Shown here piece after piece: positions 1 through 8,777 of a stretch of DNA of 23,071 bases. A program made the translations under genes and the position numbers. This stretch comes from Acrasis kona. Its lineage: Eukaryota > Heterolobosea > Eutetramitea > Acrasida > Acrasidae. The notes under the pieces are model-generated. The model did not search any database and was not told where the DNA came from. It saw nothing but the letters and a program-made list of their open reading frames with translations. The stretch is from assembly GCA_026419775.2 (NCBI GenBank), contig JAOPGA020000143.1, positions 1 through 23,071 on the forward strand, given 5' to 3'. Each line of letters starts with the position of its first letter. Within the stretch, counting starts at the first letter, position 1.

Positions 1-165
1 CATTTATTAATGTTTGGTGTTGTGTGGACGCTGTTCTGTGTGAAAGATGTAACCGGTATTGAAGAGGCGAGTCGTGATGCTATTGGCCCCGCTGCATTCA
101 ATGATGTGATTGAGAAAACAATAGGCCACGACCATCAGACCATGTATCAACTGGCAAAACAATAG
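1..165 (+). CDS. 3' end of an unidentified gene, cut by the window edge
   Basis: Frame 1 is open from the first base to a TAG at 163-165 and gives the last 54 residues of a protein. It begins with a hydrophobic stretch (LLMFGVVWTLFCV), followed by an acidic, ordinary-looking soluble tail ending in MYQLAKQ. The start and any domain lie outside the window, so I cannot name it. The next gene, on the minus strand, ends at 307, so the two genes converge with about 140 bp between stops. An AATAAA at 293-298 could serve this gene. It could also be a chance open frame, but its composition is protein-like. Confidence 0.5.
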   Translation, partial: HLLMFGVVWTLFCVKDVTGIEEASRDAIGPAAFNDVIEKTIGHDHQTMYQLAKQ

Positions 166-306
166 ATCCAATCGGTTTTCCTCTTAAGTTGACCGATAGG
201 AAGTGTTATTGGAACCCTATTACAAAACCAATTTTACCAATCGTATTTCCAATATGACCCGATGTGGAAAGAGACGAAGAATATCCTCTTTGAATAAAAC
301 AATTAT

Positions 307-942
307 TTATTTTCGAGTTGTGCCGCCCGACATCAAGTACAGAAAATCTTCATTCTCCCGAAAATTCTCTTTCGTGGGCTTTTTTTCTTCTACTTCGAGT
401 TCATCTTCCGATTCACTTTCAACAACCGTTTTTGTTTTATTTCTGCGCGATCTCGCCTTTTCTTTTTTCAACAATGCACGCCGTCTCCATGCTTTAACAT
501 CATTAATTCGTTTTTGGTTGTTAAAAAGCTCCAACAATTGTACTGGCACACCTCTATCCTCCTTTGTACGCCTTTCATACGCAATGTAAAAAGTTAAAAG
601 TACTGTGAGTATTTCGGTGGGAGTGTCAATGCCTTTCGCAGTGTTGCTTTGAATTTCCTTGAGGTCCTTATTCGCCCTGGCCAATGTGCGTTCGGCTTTT
701 TTTTGCGAGTCCTCCAAACTTTTCAAAAGCTTTGTGTATTCCTCGTTAATAGCTCTATCTGTTTCTTTTTTATGTTTGTCATATTGTTTTTGCGCCAGAT
801 TCAGGGCCTCTAATTCACCTGGTGCATATAATTCATGATATTTGATAGATCTAGTAATTTGTGGTGGGGCCCACTTGGGGCTTTTGAACATTGTGCATGA
901 TATTCTCAAGGGAAGCGAGAGTCGGGTTTTGAAGCAGAACAT
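307..942 (-). CDS. uncharacterised coiled-coil protein, probably mitochondrial
   Basis: This gene encodes 211 residues starting at the ATG at 942-940; a longer reading to 984 would need a TTG start. The N-terminus (MFCFKTRLSLPLRISCTMFK) is basic, hydrophobic and free of acidic residues, as in a mitochondrial presequence. A long charged helical region rich in K, E, A and Q follows, probably a coiled coil. A mixed segment (ILTVLLTFYIAYERR) comes next, then a basic K/R stretch and a Ser/Glu/Asp-rich acidic patch near the C-terminus. I do not recognise the family. A small mitoribosomal or assembly factor would fit but is inference. The ATG lies 47 bp from the divergent VPS11 ATG. The stop codon TAA is embedded in an AATAAA. 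Confidence 0.7.
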   Translation of the reverse strand: MFCFKTRLSLPLRISCTMFKSPKWAPPQITRSIKYHELYAPGELEALNLAQKQYDKHKKETDRAINEEYTKLLKSLEDSQKKAERTLARANKDLKEIQSNTAKGIDTPTEILTVLLTFYIAYERRTKEDRGVPVQLLELFNNQKRINDVKAWRRRALLKKEKARSRRNKTKTVVESESEDELEVEEKKPTKENFRENEDFLYLMSGGTTRK

Positions 943-989
943 TGTAAGAATTATTGTAAAAACGATAGTCCACAACAAAGACAAGTGCC
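943..989. promoter_or_regulatory. 47-bp divergent promoter region between two start codons
   Basis: The minus-strand gene starts at 942 and VPS11 starts at 990, so both 5' ends and any core promoter must fit in this gap or lie inside the opposite coding sequence. The gap is AT-rich, with short TTGTAA/TTGTAAAA stretches. No TATA box is convincing on either strand. The regulatory role is inferred from geometry only. Confidence 0.45.
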
Positions 990-3900
990 ATGTGGAGGAA
1001 GTTTAATTTTTTCGAAAAGTCCACAGTAAATGATGAGAGAATTGTGAACTTTTTTAAAGAAGTTAAAGTCTCGTGCTGTGCAAGTGGTCGGGGTGATCTT
1101 ATTTTTGGAGACAATAGGGGCATTATACACATTTTGGATAAGAATCTCGTTGATAGTCCCTGTAGTGCATTCAACAAGGGTGTTTCTCACCTCAAACATT
1201 GTAAACCTAATTATTTGATCGCGGTTGGTGACGACGGAGGGGAGGCTTATCACGAAGTTGTTAAAATATTCAATCTTGACAAGTATGAACCTAAAACCGG
1301 AGAGTATTTGCTCGTCAATGAAATCAAAATTTTTGGAAAACAAACAAAAAACTTGGTCCCATCTTCAGTTACTGCCATTGACGTTAATCAAGAATTTACT
1401 TGCTTAGCGTTAGGTTTCGGAAACGGAACCATCATCTTGTACCAAGGAGATCTGGCCAGAAATAGAAGCCAAGCTCGCATCCTGCCTGGGCTGAGGGACA
1501 ACGTCAACATTACAGGACTTCACTTTAAAAGATTATCTCCCTCTGTATATACTTCTGCTCCTTCTACTTACTGCTTGTTTGTGGTTACATCACAATCAGT
1601 GTTCACATATATGTTAGTACCCGGCCGTAGCATTTCAGAGACACCAAACGTACTTGATGACTCATTTGGTTGTGATGTTGGTTGCTCTACATTAAGTGGC
1701 TCACCTGACAATGATTTGGTTATTGTTACCAAAACTGGAGTTTGGTTCTATAAGACGGAAGGAAAGGGAGCTTGTTTCGCATTCGAAGGAAAGAAAGTTC
1801 TGGTTCATTGGTTCAAAAGTTATCTTGTACTGGTTAGCTGTGATTTCAACCGCCAAAACAACCTTCAACAAACCATTACCATCTATGACCTGAAGAACAA
1901 ATACATTGCATTCAAATATTCTGGAGAAAAGATGCACGTCAACTACATTTTCCAAGAATGGGGACAGATCTTTATTCTAGTCACAGAGCAGTCAGAGTCC
2001 ACTCAATCTCTTTTCATTTTAGAAGAAAAGGACACACCTACAAAGTTGGAGATACTTTTACAAAAGAACTTGTACCAAATAGCTATTGGTCTGGTCAATT
2101 CCCAACAATTAGACAGTTCTTATGTTGTTGAGATCCACAGGAAGTTTGGAGATCATTTATACTCAAAGAAGGAATATGAACAAGCAATGAGTCAATACCT
2201 AAAGACAATCGGGAAACTAGAACCCAGTTACGTGATTAGAAAATTCTTGGACGCCCAACGCATCAAGAACTTGACAACCTACTTGGAAGCCCTCCACACC
2301 AATGAACACAACATTGCAACGGCCGACCACACCACATTACTTTTAAACTGCTACACCAAATTAAAAAACGACAAGAAGGAAAAGTTGGACATGTTCATCA
2401 GGACGCAAAACGAATTGAGGTACGACGTGGAGACTGCCATACATGTATGCAGACAAGCCGGTTACAGAGAACATGCACTTTTATTGGCCAAGAAGCACAA
2501 AGAACACGGATGGTTCATCAAAATACACATTGAAGACTTTCAAAGACGAAGGCCAACTGTGAAAATTACTTGCCGTGCATTGAGACACATTGAGAGCTTA
2601 AGGTTTGAGTTGGCACATACCTACCTGAAAGAGTTTGGCAAGATACTAGTCAGTAAGCTACCACAACAAACCACTAACGTCTTGATCCGTTTGTGCACGG
2701 ATTACTTTGCAGTTGATTATACAGAGTTGGATCGTTCCATCCCAAGTAACATTTTTAAAATGAGAGAAAAACTTTTATCCAAAAACAAAAACCTCATCAG
2801 GAACCAAAACGCACAAAATGAAGTCAACCAACAATCCAATACAAACCTGGACACAACCAATCACGACAACGATGACGTAATGACCTCAGCAACAAGACTC
2901 ACAAGTTTATTTTCTAAACGCAAAAATCAAACGGAAGCAATCACTCACAACAGCGTCAATGATCCCACACATGATCTCAACAACACCATCGACGATCTAT
3001 CCACATTAAACACATACAAGGATCCCTTCAAAGCCATCGCGAACGCAGAAGACTTTATCGACGCATACTCTAATCAAGCATATTGGTTGATGATCTTTTT
3101 GGAAAATGTAATCACCAGGAATCCAAAGTCACCTCCACAAAGTAAGATTGTGTACAATACGTTGATTGAATTATATTTGCAATTAAACGCTAACCCTGAA
3201 GAGCCATCACAACCAGTCAACTCCACCAACCAATCACAACAACAACAACAACAACCACAAGATCAAAATAAGGAACAATGGGATGCACAATATGCAAACA
3301 TGTTTAATGATTCCGAAGAAGTCCATTCCACATCGCCCACGGTCAACCAAACACCCGATTATCACATTGAACCAACCAATCCAACATTTCAACAATCATC
3401 CTACGAAACCAAAATCTTGGATCTAGTGGAAAACATTGATTCCAATTACGATACCGAACATGTGCTGGTCCTGGTCCAATCCATGAATTTCAAGCAGGGC
3501 ATCCTAAAAATGTACGAACGATTAGGATTACATTACGACATTGTACAATATTACATGGAACAAGGAGATTACGAAAATGTAATTTCCAGTTGCAAAAAAT
3601 ACGGAGAGAGCGATTTAAATCTATGGGTGCAAGTGCTCTCCTACTTTGCCAATTCGGAAGCCCTCGAATTCCAGGACGAAATCCAAAACGTGTTATTGAA
3701 AATCGAAAAGGATAACTTGTTGCCTCCATTACTGGTGGTTCAAATCCTAAGCAAGCATCCAAAAACAAAATTGGGTAACATTAAGGAATACCTGCATAAT
3801 AAATTATCTCAGGACCAATTAATGATCAAGGAGGATGTGGACAAGATTAAGGATTATCAAAACAGTACGAAAAAGATGAAAAGAGAGGTGCACGCTCTGC

Positions 3901-4241
3901 AAACGAGCGCAAAGATTTTTCAAAGCACTACTTGTCAGAGATGTAACGATCAATTGGATTTACCTGCCGTTCATTTCATGTGTCAACATTCGTTCCATGC
4001 TAGATGTTTACCTGATCAAGACGATTGTCCTACGTGCGCAAAGCACAGCAGGGACATTTTACAGCACAAGAAGAAATTTGATGAGAATGGACCCGAACAA
4101 CAAGAGGCGTTTTTTAAGCAGTTGGGCAAGAAGAATGCGGATGGATTCAGCGTGGTTGCAGAATATTTTGGAAGAGGTATTTTTAATCAAGCTTCTCATG
4201 GTGGTGGTGGTGGTGATTTGGATCATGATGACTTTGAATAA
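990..4241 (+). CDS. VPS11: VPS11, HOPS/CORVET core subunit with RING-H2 finger
   Basis: This is a 1083-residue protein in one exon, starting at the ATG at 990. VPS11 is a shared core subunit of the HOPS and CORVET complexes, which tether endosomes and vacuoles or lysosomes before SNARE-mediated fusion. The N-terminal ~340 residues are beta-rich, as in the family's propeller. A helical clathrin-repeat-like region follows (LYSKKEYEQAMSQYLKTIG and onward). A RING-H2 finger sits near the C-terminus with ligands C982, C985, C998, H1000, H1003, C1006, C1013 and C1016, and the tail has the typical VAEYFGRG motif. It is longer than animal VPS11 (about 940 residues). The excess lies in Asn/Gln/Thr-rich low-complexity inserts between the helical parts (about residues 590-690 and 735-800), including a run of seven glutamines, plus a terminal glycine run. 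The stop TAA lies inside AATAAA. Confidence 0.93.
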   Translation: MWRKFNFFEKSTVNDERIVNFFKEVKVSCCASGRGDLIFGDNRGIIHILDKNLVDSPCSAFNKGVSHLKHCKPNYLIAVGDDGGEAYHEVVKIFNLDKYEPKTGEYLLVNEIKIFGKQTKNLVPSSVTAIDVNQEFTCLALGFGNGTIILYQGDLARNRSQARILPGLRDNVNITGLHFKRLSPSVYTSAPSTYCLFVVTSQSVFTYMLVPGRSISETPNVLDDSFGCDVGCSTLSGSPDNDLVIVTKTGVWFYKTEGKGACFAFEGKKVLVHWFKSYLVLVSCDFNRQNNLQQTITIYDLKNKYIAFKYSGEKMHVNYIFQEWGQIFILVTEQSESTQSLFILEEKDTPTKLEILLQKNLYQIAIGLVNSQQLDSSYVVEIHRKFGDHLYSKKEYEQAMSQYLKTIGKLEPSYVIRKFLDAQRIKNLTTYLEALHTNEHNIATADHTTLLLNCYTKLKNDKKEKLDMFIRTQNELRYDVETAIHVCRQAGYREHALLLAKKHKEHGWFIKIHIEDFQRRRPTVKITCRALRHIESLRFELAHTYLKEFGKILVSKLPQQTTNVLIRLCTDYFAVDYTELDRSIPSNIFKMREKLLSKNKNLIRNQNAQNEVNQQSNTNLDTTNHDNDDVMTSATRLTSLFSKRKNQTEAITHNSVNDPTHDLNNTIDDLSTLNTYKDPFKAIANAEDFIDAYSNQAYWLMIFLENVITRNPKSPPQSKIVYNTLIELYLQLNANPEEPSQPVNSTNQSQQQQQQPQDQNKEQWDAQYANMFNDSEEVHSTSPTVNQTPDYHIEPTNPTFQQSSYETKILDLVENIDSNYDTEHVLVLVQSMNFKQGILKMYERLGLHYDIVQYYMEQGDYENVISSCKKYGESDLNLWVQVLSYFANSEALEFQDEIQNVLLKIEKDNLLPPLLVVQILSKHPKTKLGNIKEYLHNKLSQDQLMIKEDVDKIKDYQNSTKKMKREVHALQTSAKIFQSTTCQRCNDQLDLPAVHFMCQHSFHARCLPDQDDCPTCAKHSRDILQHKKKFDENGPEQQEAFFKQLGKKNADGFSVVAEYFGRGIFNQASHGGGGGDLDHDDFE
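3234..3262 (+). repeat. CAA trinucleotide run coding polyglutamine
   Basis: A short CAA microsatellite inside VPS11 encodes Gln in a low-complexity loop between the two halves of the helical region. A TTG/GTT run, the same repeat in opposite orientation, lies about 1 kb downstream at the lipase 5' end. Confidence 0.75.
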
Positions 4242-4242
4242 A
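4237..4242 (+). terminator. poly(A) signal overlapping the VPS11 stop codon
   Basis: AATAAA spans the TAA stop codon at 4239-4241, so cleavage probably occurs within a few tens of bases, at or inside the 5' end of the lipase gene. The function is inferred from the canonical hexamer and its position. Confidence 0.5.
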
Positions 4243-4278
4243 TTTTGATTTTACAATATTTTGGTTTGTTGATTGTGT

Positions 4279-5579
4279 ATGAGTCAGTTGTTGTTGTTGT
4301 TGCTGTTGTGTTGTTATTGTTGGGTTTTTTAAAGCACGTTGATGCTATTAGATTACCTGAGGTATGCAAGAGCAAGGACGAGTACTTTTTTGCTGGATAT
4401 TGCGTTCCTAGCTGCAGGGAGGTTAAACCTGAGGGCAGGTATACTGCCGAATCTACCCAAAGACATTGTACTTACAACCCAACTCCATTCACTGGACCAG
4501 ATACTACCCTTGAGGAGAGAATGGGTGAAAAGTGCTCCATTCATACATTCTCAATGTTCATTTCATGGCTCACATATGAAACTGTTGCAAAGGTATGTTG
4601 TTTTCAATATTCTCGTGTGTTAAAAGAATCAAGAAATTCATCGGAAAATCACCATCAGAGTTTGACTTTATGAAGAGAATTACAAATTGTGGTGACGACT
4701 GGAGAGTAGTGAACGAGTACCATTATGAACTTGAAAGAATTAATTCTCATGGAATGATAACTGTTAATGAACAATTGGGTGTTGCGGTCGTTTCCTTTAG
4801 GGGAACAGAGCTTAGAATCCACGGCGACCGTTGGGACAGAGTTCTCAACGATTGGATTTTTGGCGACATGGAAGCCACGTTAGTCAATTGTACCGTTGGA
4901 ACAAACACCACTGATCGTAGGTCATGTTCATCATGGGTTCCAAAATCACTACAAGACGTTACAACCTGCCGTTGAGGCTCAAATCAAAACTTTATTGGAC
5001 GCTGGCTACAGACTCATCATCACTGGTCACTCCAAAGGGGGCGCATTAGCTGCCATGTCAACATTTGCCACAATTGACAAACATCCAGAAACCGATTCAC
5101 GCATTAGCATGGTTTCATTTGCATCCCCTAGGGTAGGAGATGATACATTTGTTAATTTATATAATAAACTTGTTTTGTCGAGTGTTAACTATCAATCCGT
5201 GTACCCCGCTTCTTGGTATAGCGGGGAGAAGCATGATATTGTGACTACTGTTCCTCCAGAAGCCATGGGCTTTAGACACACAAAGAACATCAAGTATGTT
5301 GTATGTAATAATGAATACTTCGGTAATCCTAATGGTATCACCGGAACTACTCAATCGCCTTATGTTCATGCATTATTTAAATTGATGCCGTCAACGCTGG
5401 GATGTCACTTCCAACAAGTTTATTTGGATGGTTTGTTTAAAGCAGAGCAGCCAAATACTTTTGAGGTCGAGACGAGAGAGTTCATATCCAAATATAATTT
5501 TAAGAGCACACAGGAGTGTCTGGATGTTTGTGCAAAAATATTGTACGGAGTTCCTTGTTATGATCTATGTACAAAATAA
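4279..5579 (+). CDS. secreted class 3 lipase, three exons, start unclear
   Basis: This is a lipase_3 (alpha/beta-hydrolase) protein, probably a secreted or lysosomal acylglycerol hydrolase. The exons inferred are about 4279-4592, 4634-4889 and 4921-5579; the two introns (41 and 31 nt) restore one frame. Family marks are VSFRGT (oxyanion region), C-HVHHGF after the second splice, the nucleophile elbow GHSKGG (Ser codon 5031-5033), FASPRVGD, Asp in KHDIVTTVPP (codon 5235-5237) and a likely His in PYVHAL (codon 5367-5369). Many cysteines and a Cys-rich C-terminus fit export. The 5' end is odd. The coding frame has no ATG after the VPS11 stop, while the ATG at 4279 opens a Leu-rich signal-like peptide in another frame that ends at a six-T run. 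The frame used downstream reads a hydrophobic stretch ending HVDA before IRLPEVC, a good signal cleavage site. Confidence 0.8.
4593..4633 (+). other. 41-nt spliceosomal intron 1 of the lipase
   Basis: The donor is GTATGT after AAG and the acceptor is CAAG. The intron contains an early stop in the upstream frame, and its removal joins two phase-0 exons (VAK|KFIG). The family match continues on both sides. Confirmation would need a transcript. Confidence 0.7.
4890..4920 (+). other. 31-nt spliceosomal intron 2 of the lipase
   Basis: The donor is GTACCG and the acceptor is CGTAG, with a CACTGA branch-like motif shortly before it. Removal changes the frame as required and creates Cys followed by HVHHGF, the expected lipase_3 block. 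No other GT-AG pair that I checked nearby gives the right frame. Confidence 0.65.
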
Positions 5580-5603
5580 AATTGTTATTAATATACATTT
5601 ATT
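5575..5603. terminator. back-to-back poly(A) signals of two convergent genes
   Basis: On the plus strand AATAAA at 5575-5580 overlaps the lipase stop TAA. On the minus strand AATAAA (TTTATT at 5598-5603) lies just past the stop of the converging gene at 5609. Both 3' ends must lie within or beyond each other. Confidence 0.55.
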
Positions 5604-5608
5604 ATTGT

Positions 5609-6040
5609 TTAGGGCCAGCCAATGTGTTTTGTCAAGTCATGGGGTCTACCTGTATATCCATCAAAATAGCAAGAAAAGTACCACTTTTGTACGTAGGGTT
5701 CCCCGATATTTGTAGGATATTCTTCATAACAAAGAACGTTAACTGTAACTCCATTGAAGAAGTAGTCAGACGTAGCCTTCCAAGTTGGATTTGATAGTTC
5801 GGTGTTTTTAAACACAATAATGCGTGCCATGACTAAACAAATATTCTTTTTTTCTTCTTTATTCACATCTCCCCATTCAGAGTAACCTCTCTCTTCAAGA
5901 AATTTTGATAGAAAAGTCTCACATTCTAACACTAATTGGTCTTTGTCATTGCCATATACGAATTCTTCTATCTCGGAGTGATATTTACTTTCTATATCAT
6001 TCATCGATGTCTGATTCTGCGCATTGTCAATGTCAGACAT
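5609..6040 (-). CDS. small uncharacterised acidic protein
   Basis: This gene encodes 143 residues from the ATG at 6040-6038 (MSDIDNAQNQTS...). A longer open reading to 6157 is rejected because it lacks an ATG and the ATG chosen starts a clearly acidic, protein-like sequence. No signal peptide or membrane segment is visible. The middle is helical (ETFLSKFLEERGYSEWG) and the C-terminal half is rich in aromatic residues (SDYFF, VQKWYFSCYFDGY). I recognise no family. It converges on the lipase with 29 bp between the stop codons. Confidence 0.7.
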   Translation of the reverse strand: MSDIDNAQNQTSMNDIESKYHSEIEEFVYGNDKDQLVLECETFLSKFLEERGYSEWGDVNKEEKKNICLVMARIIVFKNTELSNPTWKATSDYFFNGVTVNVLCYEEYPTNIGEPYVQKWYFSCYFDGYTGRPHDLTKHIGWP

Positions 6041-6140
6041 TTTTGTAAGACAATGGAGTAAGTTGACCGTCCACTGAGTGTAACAAGTTCGTGGCAAAAA
6101 GAAACTGGATCTTCTCAAACTCAACAGACAAATTAATAAT

Positions 6141-6949
6141 GTGCAAGATACCCACACAAAATCTGAAGTAGCAAGACTTTCCTATGCATCAACATTGAAG
6201 ATAGCGATCAAGATTCCTTCTTATGATTGTTGCTACAAGGAATGCGTAGAGAACATTCCAACAATGACCGCTAAAGAAAATAATTATCTGGTGCCACTGC
6301 ACTATGTTGGTCCACAAAGAGCTCCTGCGACAACCTGATTATATAATCCAACCTTAATGCCTTCAATTAGCCCCACATCTACTCAAACACCCACTCAAAC
6401 ACAAACCTCAACCCACATACCGACTCATACTCTACAACTGATTACAACAACCCAGCTACTTGTTTGGTTATCGGTAACTGTAGATGGATTGCTAGTAGGT
6501 AGATCGGTTATAGGGATTATAAGTTGGAGCCGATGTTGTTGTTAGTGATAATCCAATAACACTTTCATAAAATCCTTCTTTAGTGGCTCTGTTCCAAATG
6601 GACTCTCAAAAACGCTTGTATCATCATCAAACAAAAACAATGCTACCTCACTACAATGTACATTCAGTATTCCGGCTTGCTCCAAAGGTATCAATCCTAC
6701 GAACTTTGAATTACTTCTGATACTTCTTACATCAAATTATGATACTGTTACCTACTTACATATCAATGTGAAACATAATTCTAACGTATACTCTGGAAGG
6801 AAAATGTTCAACTTTGCGTTACTGTATACATTGCTAAAGTTGATTTGGTAAGCCAAGGTAGATCTGGATCAGTGGTTGCAACAGTGTCAAATAACAACCA
6901 AGTAGTTACAGATAAGGAACTAAAACTGTATAAACAAACAATTTTTTGA
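6141..6949 (+). pseudogene. eroded coding stretch, possibly a surface protein remnant
   Basis: Plus-strand frames show protein-like segments without a usable start and with several stops. They include a Thr/Pro/Gln-rich mucin-like stretch from 6357 (SPTSTQTPTQTQTSTHIPT), a segment from about 6570 with Ser/Asn richness and two Cys (CTFSIPAC), and near the end a beta-rich stretch (GRSGSVVATVSNNNQVV). The composition suggests an extracellular protein. I saw no match to a family and no intron of the local type that joins the pieces. It may be a decayed host gene; chance open frames are the alternative. Confidence 0.3.
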
Positions 6950-6979
6950 AATCTTTTTCTGAAATTTTTTGTCGTGTTT

Positions 6980-8159
6980 TTAAAAACATCTCAACTGGAA
7001 AGTCGTAGGGAAGAAATCTGATTTTGTACACTCTGTGATTTGGTCCGCAAAACTAACCGTCAAATTGTCATTAATCAGACCTAGGGTATCCATGTATTGT
7101 ATTTTACAAGAATAAGCACACATAATAAAACTAATTTTCTTATTCTCTAAATCTCTTGCTGGCATGTCACTATATAGTTGTTCCACCAAATTTACAAAAC
7201 TATTCAAAGCAGCTTCGATGACCTCGAAATTAAATGAGTCTTGTGACCTTGAGCGTCTTTGTACATCTACGTTTAACTTTTTATCAACCATGAACTGAAA
7301 CACATCATAAGAAACAATCATAAAACGATAAACATCATAAGCAGTCGGACAGTCTTCAAGCATGAGCTCCACACCCATGACTGTGATTTGGAGAAAATTA
7401 AAATAAAGTTGGTTGTTTCGATTTAATTTCATGTGCTCCTTGCAGTTCCGAAGATAAAAGTAGGATCTGTCCACCTCGCCAACACATGCGAGATAGAATG
7501 CGAACTGAGAGAAGCAAGCGGCAACCATGAAATTGTATTCTACTTGGTCGAACTTTGACTGTAGTAGAGACTTTCCTTTTTCAAATAAGTGCTTTGCCAC
7601 TGATATTTTGCTACTTCTATGGAACGAATTTGCTATTCAGTGTTAATTATAAAAAGAATGATTCGTCGTTACCTTCGACTGCAAAAACGAGCGATAATTC
7701 TTCGTCAGATACATCTTGTATAATGCATTCCTCTTTGTCCCTGCCTGTACAGACGACCTCTCTAATGTATGTCATAACATCTTTTATTCTTGCAGGGTTT
7801 ATCAAGGGTAAAAGTGCACATGTTTGCTCGTATGCAAATTCGTTGTGTCGAGACACAATATCAAGCCTTATAAGCTCTTCCTCTGTTTTGTTTGAGGGAT
7901 TGCCTAATTTTCTTTTGGCGGAAGTTTCCTGAGAGAGTACTGGGACTATGCTAAGAGTGGATCTCTTGCGCTTTTGTAAGACTGAGTTGTTTTGTTGTTT
8001 GATTCGGCTCGGCGCTTTGTCAGTAGCTTTTTTGTCGACTTCAAAGCTACATAAATCATTCCTTCTAACGCACGTTCCACACTTCGGCATTGCTTTGTCA
8101 CACCTTACGTGCCTTAGTCTACAGTTACGACACGCAGCTACTGATGTAAGTTCCACCAT
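6980..8159 (-). CDS. Zn2Cys6 (fungal-type) transcription factor, two exons
   Basis: The exons are 7673-8159 and 6980-7632, joined across a 40-nt intron to give 379 residues; the start is the ATG at 8159-8157. The N-terminus holds a complete Zn2Cys6 binuclear cluster: C10-X2-C13-X6-C20-X6-C27-X2-C30-X6-C37, with the usual basic residues between (RLRHVRCDK). Such domains bind DNA, often as dimers at CGG-type half sites. A basic, Lys/Arg-rich linker follows (QKRKRS, AKRKLG), a likely nuclear localisation signal. The rest is helical and may correspond to the middle or C-terminal region of this class, but no fungal_trans motif is certain. The factor is short for the class. Its targets cannot be read from the sequence. 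Confidence 0.82.
7633..7672 (-). other. 40-nt intron of the Zn2Cys6 gene
   Basis: On the minus strand the donor is GTAACG and the acceptor is AATAG, with AATTAACACTGA just before it. Splicing joins VFAVE to ANSFHRSS in one frame and removes an in-frame stop. The 10-mer AATTAACACT recurs in the coilin intron. Confidence 0.7.
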
Positions 8160-8495
8160 TGTGGCTGTTCAACAATGTTTGCCAAATTTGAATTCTGAAT
8201 TGTAACGAACTTTCAGGCGGACAAGGTTGTCGGAAATTTTCGCAGGTGAAAGAAGTTTACGTACTCGATGAAAGTTTGACTCGGTAGCTATTCTCAGAGA
8301 ATTCTCAAAGAATTTAGTATGGAATACGGATACACTCACTACCTTAAGCGTGACAACCAAAAATCAACACTTTACATTTAAACGAAATTTTAACAGCACC
8401 ACTTACGTTCATAAATCGTTCAGTTAATGATAACCACAAAATCCAGAGATAGTTACAAGTTATATTTATTGTATGGTACAATTTTAATACATCAC
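8160..8495. other. 336-bp spacer upstream of the Zn2Cys6 gene
   Basis: This spacer holds the presumed promoter of the minus-strand transcription factor and the 3' end of the gene at 8496-8777. A minus-strand AATAAA (TTTATT at 8465-8470) lies about 26 nt past that gene's stop. No open frame with an ATG looks coding, and no other structure is evident. Confidence 0.5.
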
Positions 8496-8777
8496 TCACA
8501 AATCTCTTTTGCGATTAAGAGCAGTGTTGAGGTCGCTTCTATCTACAACTCCATTGAGGTATTTTGGTGGCATATCCTTATCACTAAAAGCAGCCCTCTT
8601 CGTCTCCCCATTAATGTTATATGTTATATCGTTTGGCTTGATGACATTAACTTGGTCATTGATGGCTTCATTTCCCTCCCATTCACGCATGTCATACACC
8701 GGTGTGCGTGCTACAAAGAATGTTCTTTGTTGCATAGCAGATACAATCTTGGGTGTGGTACGGATACTGCGAATCAT
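8496..8777 (-). CDS. small protein with mitochondrial-type leader, function unknown
   Basis: This gene encodes 93 residues from the ATG at 8777-8775; the longer reading to 8825 would need a GTG start. The first 25 residues (MIRSIRTTPKIVSAMQQRTF) are basic, Ser/Thr-rich and lack acidic residues, and could form an amphipathic presequence. The mature part is hydrophilic (REWEGNEAINDQVN, FSDKDMPPKYL) with no membrane span. Its size and leader fit a small matrix or respiratory-complex accessory protein, but I recognise no family. The overlapping plus-strand frame is hydrophobic and Cys-rich, like a shadow. Confidence 0.6.
   Translation of the reverse strand: MIRSIRTTPKIVSAMQQRTFFVARTPVYDMREWEGNEAINDQVNVIKPNDITYNINGETKRAAFSDKDMPPKYLNGVVDRSDLNTALNRKRDL

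Noticed and set aside
203-589. 128-codon plus-strand frame
   Set aside because: It is Ser/Phe-rich and lies antisense to the coiled-coil protein at 307-942; its start is TTG. Typical shadow.
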